Assembly: GCA_963575745.1 (NCBI GenBank)
Contig: CAUYUJ010016296.1
Location: forward strand, 124,001 to 188,000
Length of the DNA: 64,000 bases
Direction of reading: 5' to 3'
From: Prorocentrum cordatum
Taxonomy: Eukaryota; Sar; Dinophyceae; Prorocentrales; Prorocentraceae
Below, piece by piece: positions 18,230 through 30,009 of this stretch. Positions within the stretch are counted from its first letter, which is position 1. Every line of letters begins with the position of its first letter. The notes under the pieces are model-generated. The model ran no database searches, had not been told where the DNA came from, and was given only the letters and a program-made list of their open reading frames with translations. The translations under genes and the position numbers were made by a program.

Positions 18230-19370
18230 TATTACTGCCAACAAGCATCCAGGCGGGATCGGCTGTTTTGTGTCATCTTGGCAGGTGCTGTCGGTTTTCT
18301 GTACTTAACTCGAGCTGTAGGATAGCTACAGAGCTGGTAGGCACACACAATCGATCTTGAATCGTCAGGCGCGTAAGTCTCAAGCATCTAGATGTCTGAA
18401 CTCGGGCTGCTACCAGAGCTGGGTCCGCGAAACTATTCGTACTCGTATTTTTTTGGAGATGATGCTAATTTTCTTGACTCACTCGAGCTGCAGATCAGCT
18501 ACAGAGCTGTTCGGCACAGCAATCGGAAGGAAATCATCAGGCGCGCTAGTTTAAAGTATCCAGACGCCTGAACTCGGTCTGCTATCGGAGCTGGGTCCGA
18601 ACATTTTTTTTTTTTGTTTTTGTTTTTTTCTCTCCTCTTTTTCTCTTCCTTCCCCTCGCTCAGAGATGGTGATGGTTTTCTGGACTTCACTCGAGCTGCA
18701 GATGAGCTACAGAGCTGGTTGGCACAGCAATCGGAAGGAAACCATCAGGCACGTTAGCCTAGAGTATCTAGACGCCTGAATTCGGGCTGTTACCAGAGCT
18801 GGGTTTAAACAACTATTCGTACTCTGTCATTTTTTTAGAGATGGTGCTGGTTTTCTTGAATAAACTGGAGCTGCAGACGAGCTACATAACTGTTCGGCAC
18901 AGCAATCAAAAGGACATCATCAGGCGCGCTAGTCTAAAGTATCTAGACGCCTGAACTCGGTCTGCTACCATAGCTGGGTCGAATAACTTTTCGTACTCCG
19001 CTAATTGTTTAGAGATGGGAATGGTTTTCTTCACTTAACTCGAGCTGCAGTGAGCTACAGAGCTGTTCGGCACAGCGATCGGAAGGAAATTATAAAAAGC
19101 TCTTGTCTGGAGTGTCTAGACACCTGAATGCGGTCTGTTACCAGAGCTGGGTCAGACAAACTATTCGTACTCTGCCAAATTTTAGAAAGATGGTGGTGAC
19201 TTTCTTGAGGTAGCTCGAGCTGCAGAGGAGCTGCAGAGCTGTTTGAGACAGAATCGGAAGGAATTTACCAGACGCGGTAGTTTCAAGTATGCAGATGCCC
19301 GAACTCGTCACGCTTTCAGAGTTGGAACCAGCAAAGTATTCGTACTCTATCATTTTTCCAGATATGCTTT
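18230..19370 (+). repeat. 174-bp satellite, array 1
   Basis: Six units start with (A)CTCGAGCTG at about 18308, 18482, 18689, 18864, 19037 and 19214, so the period is ~174 bases (one unit is lengthened by a T/C tract). Conserved blocks are GAGCTGCAGATGAGCTACAG, AGTATCTAGATGCCCGAACT and CTGCTACCAGAGCTGGGTCC. Each array opens with a variant head unit containing GCAGGTGCTGTCGGTTTTCT. 174 is 58 codons, so two frames stay open across several units. Confidence 0.9.
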
Positions 19371-19477
19371 CTCCTCACTCCTTCTTCTTCTCCACATCCT
19401 CCTCCATGAGACCGCGCCCTCGCGCGCGCAATGGGAGATTGCCGCGCCCGCATTGCGCGAGGAAGCTCTACGAGTTC

Positions 19478-19511
19478 CCGGCGGTAACCAAGGTTGACGG
19501 TTTACCGCCAG
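19478..19511. repeat. CCGGCGGTAA hairpin (empty site 2)
   Basis: Intact hairpin with loop CCAAGGTTGACGGT. The right arm ends CCGCCA instead of CCGCCGG. It lies after a CCATGAGACCGCGCCCTCGC module. Confidence 0.85.
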
Positions 19512-19640
19512 CTCCCAGTCAGCGGCGAAGCTAGAAGAGTAATTCGGGCGCACATTTTCGAGTTGTTAAATTCACATTCGAGAATGCTCTCTCCTCCTTA
19601 TCTGGGCGATGATTTGCGTTTCGAGAGCTCTGCGAGGGTC

Positions 19641-19673
19641 CCGGCGGTGACCTGGTTGACGGCTTACCGCCGG
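19641..19673. repeat. CCGGCGGT hairpin (empty site 3)
   Basis: Variant with CCGGCGGTGA on the left and CTTACCGCCGG on the right. It is followed by CTCCCAGTT as in the other copies. Confidence 0.8.
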
Positions 19674-19859
19674 CTCCCAGTTCCAACGCGATGGGGGGCT
19701 AGTTGGCAAACAAATTTCAACGGAAGTTTTTTGTTGTTGTTGGACTTATTTAAATGGAATTTCTCAAAATCGAATAGTTCGTTAGAGCTCTCGTTTTTTT
19801 CTCCTCATATTCGATCTTACTCCCGCTCGCCATCTTAATCTCAGGTCGTTCGGGTACCT

Positions 19860-20990
19860 ATTACTGCCAGAAAGCATCCGGATGGGATCGGCTGTTCGGG
19901 TCATCTTGACAGATGCTGCCGGTTTTCTGAATTTAGTTCGAGCTGTAGAAGAGCTACAGAGCTAGTGGGTACACCTAATCCATCTAGAACCATGAGGCGC
20001 GTTCGTCTCATGTATCTTGATGACTGAAATCGGTCTGCTACCAGAGCTGGGTCCGCAAAACTATTTGTGCTCTGCTATTTTTTGAGTTGATGATGAGTTT
20101 CTTGACTCAGCTCGAGCTGCATATTAGCTACAGAGCTGTTTGGCACAGCACTCGAAAGAACACCAGCAGACGCGCTAGTCTGAAGTCTCTATATGCCCGA
20201 ACTCAGTCTGCTACCAGAGCTGGGTTCGAACAACCATTCGTACTTTGTTTTTTTTTGTTATTTTTTTGGAGATGGTGATGATTTTCTTGGCTGAGCAGGA
20301 GCCGCAGGAGAGCCGCAGAGCTGTTCGTCAGAGCAGTCGGAAGGGAATAATCAGACGGACTAGTCTACAGTATCTAGATGCCCGAACTCAGTCTGCCTCC
20401 AGAACTAGGTCCGAAACAAACTATTCATACTATGCTAACCTTTCTTTGAGATACCAGGGTAATTCTTGAGATAACTCGAGCTGCAGATGAGCTACAGAGC
20501 TGTTTGGCACAGCATGCGGAAGAGAATCATCAGACGCGATAGTCTAAAGTATCTATATGCCCGAATTCAGTCTGCTACCAGAGCTGGGTTCGAGCAACCA
20601 TTCGTACTCTGCTTTTTTTTCAGAGATGGTGATGATTTTCTTGGCTGAGCAGGAGCCGCAGGAGAGCTGCAGAGCTGTTCGTCAGAGCAGTCGGAAGGAA
20701 ATAATCAGACGGGCTAGTCTACAGTATCTAGGTGCCCGAACTCAGTCTGCCCCAAGAGCTAGGTCCGAACAAACTATTCATACTTTTTTTTTTTTTTTTT
20801 TTTTTTTTAGAGATCACGGTCATTATTGAGATAACTCGAGCTGCAGATGAGCCACATAACTGTTTGGCACAGCAATCGAAAGATAACCATCAGACGCGAT
20901 AGTCTGAAGTATCTAGATGCCCGAACCTGTCGCACTTAGATAGTTGGAGCCACAAATGTATTCGTGCTCTAATTTTCTTCAATAATGACG
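19860..20990 (+). repeat. 174-bp satellite, array 2
   Basis: Units start near 19934, 20110, 20290, 20475, 20645 and 20835. Two of them carry a diverged CTGAGCAGGAGCCGCAGGAG start and are very similar to each other (20290 and 20645). This suggests a two-unit duplication inside the array. A run of about 25 T lies near 20785. Confidence 0.85.
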
Positions 20991-21186
20991 AGGCCTTTTG
21001 ATGCTTCCCCTCCTTCTCCTGCTTCTGCTCCTCCTCCTTCTCCTCCTCCTTCTCTGCCTCGCCCGCCTCCATCTCTTTCTCCTCGCTGCTTCTTCTCCTC
21101 CAGTCCGCCTCCATGAAGCCGCGCCCGCGCGCGCGCGGAATGCGAGATTGCCGCGCCCGCGTTGCACGAGGAAGCTCTACGAGTTC

Positions 21187-21218
21187 CCGGCGGTAACCAA
21201 GGGTGACGGTTTACAGCC
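21187..21218. repeat. Degenerate CCGGCGGTAA hairpin
   Basis: The left arm is intact. The loop reads CCAAGGGTGACGG and the right arm is TTTACAGCCAG, with two mismatches. Confidence 0.7.
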
Positions 21219-21232
21219 AGCTCCCAGTTTTG

Positions 21233-21313
21233 GGAAGCTCCGCGAGGCCTCTGGGACACGTTCAACGGGAATGTGTTCAAACGGGGGCTTCCAGGACCGG
21301 CTGCAACCTCAGA
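21233..21313 (-). repeat. Inverted copy of the 41.9-42.7 kb duplicated unit
   Basis: This ~80-base block (GAAGCTCCGCGAGGCCTCTG ... GGCTGCAACCTCAGATG) matches the reverse complement of about 42020-42100. A piece of that unit therefore also exists here in opposite orientation. Confidence 0.7.
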
Positions 21314-21349
21314 TGCCCGCGCGCCTTCTTCCTGAACAACCCAAAGTGA

Positions 21350-21535
21350 CTCGTGGAGCTTCCCTGAGAGGGTTGGCGGCGAAGCTAGAAGAGTAATCCC
21401 GGCGTGCGAGGGGGCCAGTTGACAAAGAAATCTCGACGGAAGTGACTCGTAGAGCTTCCCTAAGAGCGTTAGCGGCGAAGCTTGAAGAGTAATTCCGGCG
21501 CGCTGGGGGGCTAGTCGGCAATAAAATCTCGACGA
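21350..21535 (+). repeat. Leader module (two tandem copies)
   Basis: The module GTGACTCGTAGAGCTTCCCT ... AGCGGCGAAGCTAGAAGAGT ... GGGGGGCTAGTTGGCAA ... ATCTCGACGGAAG is ~95 bases. It is repeated in tandem here and occurs singly near 29725, 42702, 42750, 43213, 44091, 47164, 48538, 51015 and 52323, usually just before a spacer and a 174-bp array. AGCTTC and GAAGCT within it can pair. Confidence 0.85.
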
Positions 21536-21659
21536 ATGTTTTGTCTTCTTTGTTTTAAGCTATTCAAATTCGATTTCTCGTTGAAAATTCGTTAGGGTCC
21601 TAGTATTTTCCTCATATTCAATTTTATTCCCGCTCGCGATCTTAATCTCAGGTCGATTG

Positions 21660-22430
21660 GATACCTGTTACTGCCAAAAAGCATCCCAGCGGGATCATAT
21701 GTTTTGTGCCAGCCAAACTTTCCGTACTCTACGAATATTTTTGGAGATGATGATAAGTTTCTGGGTGTAACTCGAGCTGTGGAGGAGCTACGAAGCTGTT
21801 CGGTACTGCAATCGGGAATGTACTACCAGGCGCGCTTTTCTAAAGTATCTAAATGCCCGAACTCGGTCTGCTACCAGAGGTGGGTCCGAACAACTATCCG
21901 TACTCTGCTCATGTTTAAGAGATAGTGATGGTTTTCTTGACTTCTCGAGCCGCAGATGAGCTACGGAGCTGTTTGGCACAGCAATCGAAAGAGAAGCATC
22001 AGGCGCGCTCCTATCTAGATGCCTGAACTCGGCTTGCTCTCAGAACTTGGTCCGAAAGACATTTTTCCAGAGATGGTGATGATTTTCTTCGCTTATCTCG
22101 CTGCAGATAAGCTACAGGGCTGTTTGGCACTGAATTCGAGCGCAAATCATCAGGCGCGCTTTTCTAAACTATCTAGATGCCCGAACTCGGTTTGCTGCCA
22201 GAGCTGGGTCAGACATTTTTTTAAGACAAAATTTATATATATAAATAATATGATCATGCCCTTCCTTGGGTCTTCGAGCTGCAGATTAGCTGCAGAGCAG
22301 TTTGGCACAGTGTCCGAAAGATAATTATCAGGCGCGCTTTTCTACAGTATCTAGATGCCCGAACTCGGTTTGCTTCCAGAGCTAGGTCCGACAAACTTTT
22401 CGTACTCTGATTTTTTTTGTTTTTTCTCTC
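21660..22430 (+). repeat. 174-bp satellite, array 3
   Basis: Four diverged units with starts near 21769, 21945, 22098 and 22275, broken by a short AT-rich ATATATATAAATAAT patch near 22235. The array runs directly into the hairpin that carries LINE B1. Confidence 0.8.
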
Positions 22431-22475
22431 CAGAAATTGCCGTGCCCGCGTTGCACGAGAAAGCTCTACTTGTTC

Positions 22476-22494
22476 CCGGCGGTAACCAAGGTTG
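22476..22494. repeat. Left half of hairpin split by LINE B1
   Basis: CCGGCGGTAACCAAGGTTG is the left arm and loop of the hairpin. The bases from 22495 on are not hairpin. The last 11 bases (AACCAAGGTTG, 22484-22494) recur at 28096-28106, where the right arm resumes. Confidence 0.9.
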
Positions 22495-22958
22495 CCTTCG
22501 GGCGGCCTTGGGTGCCGTCGGGAACTCCTTGGTGCCCCCCCCCCCCTCGCCGCGGTCCCCCGCGGTGTCCCGCCCTCGGCCGCCCGTCTTTCTTCCTCCT
22601 CCTCGGGCCTCGGTACCCCTCGCGATAGCGGCTGCTGCTCGGGCGAGTCCTGCGACATCTCTGTCAGGCGCCAGGTTCGCTGGATTGATTGCTGTATCTC
22701 TGTATGCGTCAGGTTGCGGCGTCGGGATTGTTGGCGTCTCTGCATGCGTCAGGTCTGCTGATTTCTGCTCTATTCTAGTTTTGCTCCACGTCCGACAAGT
22801 ATCCGTTCAGATTCTCTGGGGTGCGTTGATTTTTACGTTGAACTTACTGATCTCTTGGGGTATTGATCTGTACGTTGAGCGGTACGTTGCTTTGTACGTT
22901 GACTTTCTGGCTTAGGCATCGTCCCATTTTGAGTTCGTCTCAGACGTGAGTTCACGAA

Positions 22959-23845
22959 ATGGCTACCGCATCGTCGGGTACTAGTGCTATTGAGATCACA
23001 GGTGCGGAGGAGGAGAAGAGGGAGGAGAGCGCTGCGAAGATGAGTAAGGTAGGAGATCCCCGAGTTGCGCAGCAGGAACACCGTCAGAAAATCATGGATC
23101 TGCAGAAGGATGAGTCGTTGAGACTGTTTATGCAGGTGTCTTTTGATTTCCAGGGCCAGGTCAGGGCCTCGAGTGTTGCGACATATACCAGGTTGAACAA
23201 GTTGATCAGAAGCTAGCATCTCAGCAGTCCCAGTTGAGTTCGGTCGATCAGAAGCAGCAGGATCAATAACGTCGGTTGAAGAATCTGGAGCTCCTTGCCA
23301 ACAAGGGTTCGGTTTCCCAGGGGGCCTCTTCGGCCTCGACGGCGGTCTCAGCACGCCTAGGGGCGGAGAAAAGTAAGAAGTTCGTGCCATCGTATGTTGA
23401 GCTGTGCGGTTGGGTCAAGGATTGGAGCTCACGCGCGTCTCGGGAGCTGTCTATGATTGATGATTCGGATGCGGTGCTGCTTATTCGTAATGTCCTTGAG
23501 TGTTTGAAGACAGCTGAGGAGCATCTCTATGGGCAGGTAGACCTCGCTAGTACGGAGAAGTTGGCACGGTCTAAGCTTGTGACGGGGAGCGTGCGCCTTT
23601 GATTCAAAGCAGGGACCGCGGGTGACGTATTCTATGCAGTTCAAAAACAGATAACAGCATTGAATGACGACGATGCCCGCCGCACTGCTTTCTTTACTGG
23701 TCGCAAGGCGGGCCCCCCTCGAATCAGAGTGCGAGTTGGATGTCCAGATGAGAAGATCCCGCACAATCAAGCCATGGGGCGATTCTATGGAGCATGGGGT
23801 CGTCGCTTTCCAACTCTTCTTGAAGGGTGCCTCGGGCTATGCTAA
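22959..23845 (+). pseudogene. ORF1 of LINE B1
   Basis: The first part (22959-23216) is hydrophilic and helical (VAQQEHRQKIMDLQKDESLR). After a frameshift the second part (from 23276) reads VPSYVELCGWVKDWSSRASR and NVLECLKTAEEHLYGQVDLA. A single TGA at 23600-23602 interrupts, after which the same frame continues FYAVQKQITALNDDDARRTA and GPPRIRVRVGCP. Position and layout match LINE ORF1 RNA-binding proteins. There is no recognisable zinc knuckle. A broken copy. Confidence 0.6.
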
Positions 23846-24059
23846 AGCTCCATCCGCGGTGTTCTCGGGCGCGGTGGGGGGCAAGAGAGCCCAGCTCGGC
23901 GAGTTCAAGGCCGCGGGTTTCGGCGGCGCGGGGCAGCGGCGCATCTTCCCCGACGCCTGGGTTGCGTGCGCCACGCGCCGCGGGCTCACGGAGACCGCCG
24001 CGGACATTGAGAGCTTGGTGGCAGATGCGAGGCCCACGCAGAGAGGTGGGCAGGCGGGG

Positions 24060-24840
24060 CCGACTGAGATCCGCCTCGCCTCCTTGAGTGTCCAGCGGGC
24101 TGGGCGGATTCATGATGGGGCATGCACGTTGATCAGCCGTATTGTGTATGGGGCACAGTGTGGATGGGATCTTCTTGGCCTACAGGAGTCCCAGCTGATC
24201 AACTTCGAAGCTTCGTGGTTCAAACGTCTTGGGGTGCTTCATTATTCGTCGGGCGATGGGAAGGCGGCGATGCTATATCGGAGGGCTGATAGCATTAGGG
24301 GCCGGTGGGCGAGTCAGCGTTGGTGTTCGACTTTGGTTGGGCGGATTCTTTTCGTCTCCGCGTGCCTGCCTGATTCTAGCATCGAGGGCTTCTTGGAGAC
24401 TGCTGAGTGTATCGTGCATGCCATCTCTCTTCTGCGTGACTATGTGTGCCAGAAGTTCGGTCATTGGCGTCTCGTTGTCGCCGTGGGCGCTAACGTTGAG
24501 ATGTCGCCACATCTACAGCATGGGGTGGAGTTGTATTCAGGAGGAGGAGCGATTGTCCTACAGGGGTCGTCGTCAGGCACGCAGGGGCAGTAGAGGAAGG
24601 AGCGGGTGGAGCAGTTACGGCATGTGGTGGGGGGGTGGATGATCCAAGAACGCCTGTGTACCACGAATACATTTGGAGTTCGTAGGCATACTTGGTTTGA
24701 TTATCGACGTGGCTCCCGTAAGCAGGTCCTGGATTATATCCTTGTGCCGTATCGGTCAACAGTCTCTGGGGTCTCGGTGGAGTTCCTGCTTATGGTGGTC
24801 AACGTGCTCCTCAGCTTAGGTTGGCTGATCATGCACTAGT
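24060..24840 (+). pseudogene. APE endonuclease of LINE B1 (degraded)
   Basis: CGWDLLGLQESQLINFEASW carries the catalytic Glu. WRLVVAVGANVEMSPHLQHG aligns with the ADAN motif of B2, with D changed to G. After a shift, HTWFDYRRGSRKQVLDYIL matches the 'FTW..GGARTKHVIDY' stretch of B2. The final SDH motif is ADH (RLADHALVRVSL). Several catalytic residues are lost. Confidence 0.7.
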
Positions 24841-25346
24841 TCGGGTCTCTTTGAGTTGTGCCTCCAGTGCGTTGCAGCGGCGGAATGTGTCTCGCAGAGT
24901 GCGCACCTTGAAGGGATGGGATCCTCTGAATTGGGCGTCTAGGCAGTCGTGCAGACAGCTCATGGACACCAATTTGATCTCTTGTCGTTCAATGGTGCAG
25001 GCTGAGCCGTCCGTGTACTCGTGTGCTGTCTCCACGGAGTGTGCGGTGGAACTTTCTCCTCGACCCCCCCAGCGTTCAGAATATCATCGTCTGTTAGATC
25101 TGGAAGTGCATCGTAGAAAGGCGGAGAAGGGGGCGTTAACGTGCCAGCAGTTACGTCGTGAGAGAGGCCGTTCTGATAGACAGTTTCGTAGAGCTAAACT
25201 GGAATGGGAAGCTAAACGAACTCGAACGGCGGCGCTGGAGGCGGTAAAGATTTGGGGAGGAGACTACCGAGGGCAGGGAGAGGGGGGTGGAGGAGATTGA
25301 GAAGCAGAAGAAGGCGTGTGAGGATGAGTAGGAGCGTAAACGCTCG

Positions 25347-26500
25347 GTGGCAATCGTTCGGGGTCATCGTGGCCGCTTCCAATGGACCCCGAAGCCAGCG
25401 GAGGCTCACTTGTCCATGTCCCTGGTGCTGAGAGCCCGAGCCCGACTCAATCCAGGTAGAGCTACAGGTCCTGACGGTATAAGCGCCGAAGTTGTTCGTG
25501 CCATGCCGTGGCGTTCGGTCCGAGCCATTCAGAGGATGCTTTGCGATGTTCTCCATGGAACACATGATCCTCCAGATTCTTGGCATGAGACCCTCGCTAC
25601 CTTGCTGCCCAAATCGTACCCTGAATGTAGCATCGACAATGCGCGCAGAGTTGCTGTCGAGAGCGTATTTAAGACATGGTACCCCACATGCATGATACTA
25701 CTCTTGGATCCGTGTCTGGCTGGTGCTAGTACCCAGATTTTTCTTTTTGGGTTTGTTCCTGGCCGTTCGCGCACTGAAAATATATTCGGGCCTCAAGGCG
25801 GCCTGTCAGCATGCAGCAGTATGGGGCAAGGACAGGAAGCTGGTGATAGGCTCGGCGGACGTAAAGCAGGCGTTCCAGCACGCCACGATCGCGACGGTGA
25901 AGAGGGCCATGGATGTCTTATCGATCCCAGGCTGGCTACAATATGGTGTGCTGGCCCCCCTCACCAACGAGACCGCATGTTTTATGTTCCAATCTCTGGC
26001 AATTCCCGACGTGCGGATAGAGAAACATATTCGGACTGGCGGACACGATTCTCCTGGACTCTGGAACTTGGTATTGTGCGCCATGTGGGGGGAGTTGTTC
26101 ACGGAGTGGGATAGGCAAGGGGTCGGGTACGGGTGTCTGAATCCGAACACGATGGAGGGGGAGGAGGAGCCCATGGTAGCAGTCAATCATTTGTTGTGCG
26201 CGGGCAATGCCTTCGTGCTTGGGGCGGCGCATGAGAACTTTCAGCTTCGGATTTCTTCGATGACGGCAGTGTTGCGATATTGGGGATTCAAGTGGGAGGC
26301 CGATTCGCTTGAGGTAATGTATGTGGGATTCCCTGAGAGGTGTCCTCATCGTTGTGCAGGTGGAGATTCAGCAAGTTGAGGTCGGGGTAGTAGAGCGCAT
26401 GAACGTGTCAGGGAACGATGTGTGTAGGACGTATCGGCAGGCTCATCGTGACTTAGAGCGGCGGATATGTTCGGCGAGGATGGCGTTACCTGCAAACATG
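25347..26500 (+). pseudogene. Reverse transcriptase of LINE B1 (degraded)
   Basis: RLNPGRATGPDGISAEVVRA is the 'G.DG...' fingers motif. After a shift near 25740 come LVIGSADVKQAFQHATIATV (motif A, second Asp changed to Gln/His), IRTGGHDSPGLWNLVL (motif B of the RTGG..SP type) and NHLLCAGNAFVLGAA at motif C (26197-26208), where WADN/WADD of the sister copies has become CAGN. Inactive. Confidence 0.75.
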
Positions 26501-27300
26501 CGTTATTTTCAAAGCCAGGGCTTTTCCATGGCAGGACAAATCCAAGACATGCATTTCCCTCGTCCAGTTGGTACTGCTCTATGGGTGTCAGGGGATTACT
26601 TGGGATGGGAAGTCTCTTCGTAGCGTGGGTGCTCGAAGGTGGGTGTCTCCAGAGGATGATGGCGGTAAACAAACCCTCGGACCAGGCGTGGGAAATTTGG
26701 ATGCCCGCACATCTGAGAAAGGCACGTGGGCGATTTCGAGAGGCAGGTTTCCAGGGAGCTGTGCAACGGGTGCTGTGTTGTCTGCGGCAGCTGGGAGCCG
26801 ATGTCTCTGCTTATTTCGGGGGCAACTCGGATTGCAGCTGCGTGATCCCAGAGGCCAGCGACCAGAGGCCTTTGAAGCGTCAACGCGTGTCGGTTCCTGG
26901 ACCAGGCCAGCAGACATCCTTGTCTCGGGCGCGTAGAGATGCTAGGGGATTGCTGATGTGCAGGTCCGTAGCCTGGGAAAGGCGGCGGGACTTGCAGATT
27001 CAGTTCTTCAGAACCCAGTGGGGATTCGCACGAGAGTCGTCGCTGATATCACGAGTGAGGAGAGGAGGAGCTGCAGCGGGTGAACATCCTTGGTGCGTTA
27101 TGTTCCAGGAGCTGTTTCCGCGCCGCCTGAACGTAGAGGAGCGGTGGTGGAGGGCCTGTGACTTCTCGTGCGCCTCGTTTGTGGAGAGCTCTCGGAAGTT
27201 CCTGGACATGTGGGATGCGGGCTCCGCTGTTGAGATGCTTGTGTTCCGTGGGGGAGGGGGGTATCACCGATATCACGGGAAGGAGGAGGGGGGGGGGCTT
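26501..27300 (+). pseudogene. RT-RNase H linker of LINE B1
   Basis: The frame from 26467 to 27342 reads RKARGRFREAGFQGAVQRVL, matching 'MGRRRFHEAGFQTVVQRFVK' in B3. It continues WCVMFQELFPRRLNVEERWW and WRACDFSCASFVESSRKFLD. No known domain is recognised. It is shared by all three family B copies. Confidence 0.55.
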
Positions 27301-28060
27301 GGACGCGCGGCAGTTGTCGGCGAAGGAGACAGAGAAGCTGGCTAAGCGTCTTGCAGTCTTAAATGAGCAGGATACCGTGTGGGACCTCATTGGTGACGGG
27401 ATGGGGCCTGAACTGTCGGGGGACTCGCTTCTTATCTGTAACTGGACGAATGGGCTCTGAGAGGTCGGGGGAGGGGAAGGAGGAGGTGGATGCGCGTATC
27501 GAGCCAGGGTGGATCGGATTATCCAGACACTGGAGAGCCTCGCCGATTTTGGAGTCAGACCACCGTCGTGTGGCAGGGACTTCGTGGAACACATCTTCCG
27601 AGAGGGCAGCGGTGAAGCAGATCGACTAACGCATGAAGCTAGAGCAGGCAACATTTTTCGTGACCTATCTTGAGTGCGTCTGGCGCGCGCACGTGAGTGA
27701 CAACTTTCGATGCATTGGCCTCCGCGGTTCTTTCGACGGCGGAGTGCGCGCCCAAGGGGTAGGTGTCGGATGGCAGCTGGAGATTGGATGTGTACCTCAT
27801 TTTCTTGAATCTACTGATCCCGTTCAAGTAGCCAAGCGACCGCGCCTGATTTATATCTTCCCTCGCGCCTCCTCCTCCTGTCCAATCTTCTGGGAAACAG
27901 TGGGTGAATGCGCAGTGGCATTTCCCTTCCCACTGCAGTATCGCTGATGCCGAGCTCGCGGGTGTAGAAGGCCTTCTGGAGGCAGCGGTAGAGGTCGCTC
28001 ACTACGCATGTGAACTGCCTGGCCCGCCTCCTGCCTTGAGACTAGGTGGGCGCTCAACGG
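27300..28060 (+). pseudogene. Permuted RNase H-like region of LINE B1
   Basis: Across three frames the order is LSGDSLLICNWTNG, then EHIFREGSGEADRLTHEARA, then LRGSFDGGVRAQGVGVGWQL, then CSIADAELAGVEGLLEAAVE. In canonical RNase H, the DGG and AEL elements come before DS and AD. Stops and shifts show the copy is dead, but the order matches B2 and B3. Confidence 0.65.
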
Positions 28061-28095
28061 GTCCTGTGGGGCTCGGCGCCTGGTCAGCCTCCCGA

Positions 28096-28122
28096 AACCA
28101 AGGTTGACGGTTTACCGCCGGC
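28096..28122. repeat. Right half of hairpin split by LINE B1
   Basis: AACCAAGGTTG (28096-28106) is followed by ACGG and TTTACCGCCGG, completing the hairpin begun at 22476. Confidence 0.9.
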
Positions 28123-28239
28123 TCCCAGTTTATCTTTTTTTGATGTATTCAGATTCAATTTTTCGAAATTGAATCATCCGTTAGAGATGTAGTATGTTCC
28201 TTCTCATTTTCGATATCATTTCTGCTCGTCTTCTCAATC

Positions 28240-28466
28240 TCAGATCGATCGGGTACATATTACTGCTCAAACACAGGTGGGCGGGCGCGGCTGATCAGTG
28301 TCATCGTGGCAGGTGCTGTAGGTTTTCTGAACTTAACTCAAGCAGTAGATGAGCTACAGAGCTGGCAGGCACACTTAAAGCATCTAGAATCATCCGAGAA
28401 GTTCGTCGCAAGTATCTAGGTGTCTGAACTCGGTCTGCTACCAGAGCTGGGTCCGCGAAACTGTTC

Positions 28467-28528
<62 letters not shown>

Positions 28529-29080
28529 TTTTTTTTTTTTCCCCCCCTCTCTGGAGGCCATGATGAGTTTCGTGACTTAACTCGAGCTGCAGATGAGCTA
28601 CAGAGCCGTTTGGCACAGCAATCGAAAGACCATCACCAGGCGCGTTGGGCTAAGGTATCTAGATGTCTGAACGCGGTATGCTACCAGAGCTGGGTCCGCG
28701 AAAGTATTCGCATTCTATTTTCGTTGGATATGATATGATATTCTTGGCTTAACTCGAACTGCAGATGAGCTACAGAGCTGTTAGGCGCAGCAATCGAACG
28801 ACCGCGCTAGTCTAAAGTATCTGGATGCCTGAACTCGGTCTGCTACAGTTCGAACAACTATTGGGGCCCTGCTATTTTTTTAGAGATGGTGCTGGTTTCC
28901 TTGACTGAGCTGGAGCTGATGAGTGTACAGGGCTGTTTGTCACAGCAGTCGAAAGGGAGTAAGCGGCCGCGCCTGTCCAGAGTATCCAGACGCCCGAACT
29001 GGGTCTGATACCAGAACTGGGTCCAAACAACTGTTCGTACTCTGCTAAATTTTTAGAGAGATGATGGTAACTTCCTTCGG
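28240..29080 (+). repeat. 174-bp satellite, array 4
   Basis: Units start near 28338, 28580, 28752 and 28908. A ~60-base T tract (28467-28540, lightly interrupted, ending in C) enlarges one unit. Confidence 0.8.
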
Positions 29081-29199
29081 CTCCCAGTGGGCGTCGCGAG
29101 GGGCGCCTGGCATCCTGATTGCGTGCATCGGGGCAGCTCTCACGGGCGCCCATCGGGCACTAGGAAACGGTTTGGTCCCACCTGTATAGGTCAACGATC

Positions 29200-29720
29200 C
29201 TGGCTGTATCCGTATAGAGAAGTCTTGGGGCCTTGTTTGGTGGGGCGGCTTTGACGACAGCTGCGCGGGCTTTGTGAAGCTTTGGCGGGCGATCTTGAAA
29301 CATTCCGATGCACGCGCAATCTTCGACTAGGTATGTCGCCACCAAGGGGCCGCGTTGGAGCTCTATCCTGTTCGAAGCTAACGAGTCCACGGTGCGGGTG
29401 ACTCCTTGGGCTCTTGAGAAACAATCCAAACGTTTGGCCGCAATAAGAGCGTGCGACGGTTTCGGGCGTCTTCAGCGAGGGTTCGGCGTGAACCTCTCAT
29501 GGAACTCACTGCTCGTCTCGTCGTGGCCAAAGTGGAAGAGGATATGCCATAACAAGGGTTATGTCGATAGAGTTGCGGAGTGTGTGGGGGCGAGTTATGT
29601 GCTGGGCTGCCGTGGCAACATCTGCGTGGCGAGCATGGGGCGGGGACAAGCACCCAGAAGAGAACCTCTTAGAGTTCCCTGGCATCGATCAGCTAGAGGA
29701 ATTCCGGCGCGGAGTGGAGC
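29200..29720 (+). pseudogene. Fragment of a family B LINE (linker to RNase H start)
   Basis: The frame starting near 29308 reads TPWALEKQSKRLAAIRACDG and GVNLSWNSLLVSSWPKWKRI. It is colinear with B1 'KLAKRLAVLNEQDTVWDL' and 'LSGDSLLICNWTNG'. The catalytic Asp of GDS is changed to N (SWNS). It is a 5'- and 3'-truncated remnant. Confidence 0.5.
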
Positions 29721-29990
29721 TTTTGACTCGTAGAGCTTCCATAAGAGCGTTAGCGGCGAAGCCAGGGGGCAATTCCGGGGCGCTGGGGCGATTGCTGGGG
29801 AAAAAAATACCGTGGGGCTTTTCGGCATCGATGAGCTAGAGAAATTCCGGCGCGGGGTGGAGCTAGTTGGCCCACCCAGCCCGGACGGACTCTGGTGACT
29901 CGGCGTCGGGTTTCCGAAGATTGCGAGAGATGTGGAAATTGCTTTTGGGAGCTCAGATTTTATTCCCTGCAGTCGACGATGACGCGCTCC
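29721..29990. repeat. Leader module and related GCATCGAT-GAGCTAGAG segments
   Basis: GACTCGTAGAGCTTCCATAA begins a leader-module copy at about 29725. The phrase GCATCGATSAGCTAGAGRAATTCCGGCGCG occurs on both sides (29682 and 29828), indicating a ~145-base local duplication. Confidence 0.6.
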
Positions 29991-30009
29991 ATGGTGCAAT
30001 TCTTCGGAC

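Larger units (their letters stand above)
22495..28095 (+). mobile_element. LINE B1: family B LINE inserted in a hairpin loop
   Basis: A 5.6-kb element lies between the two halves of a CCGGCGGTAA hairpin, flanked by the 11-base repeat AACCAAGGTTG. The order is GC-rich 5' leader, ORF1, APE endonuclease, RT, linker, and permuted RNase H-like domain. It shares its 5' leader with LINE B2, so the 5' end is probably complete. It carries many stops and frameshifts and is an old copy. The 3' end is ...TCAGCCTCCCGAA before the duplicated AACC. Confidence 0.85.

Noticed and set aside
22495-28095. LTR retrotransposon
   Set aside because: There are no long terminal repeats, protease or integrase. The APE endonuclease, ORF1, truncated copies and short target duplications indicate a non-LTR element.
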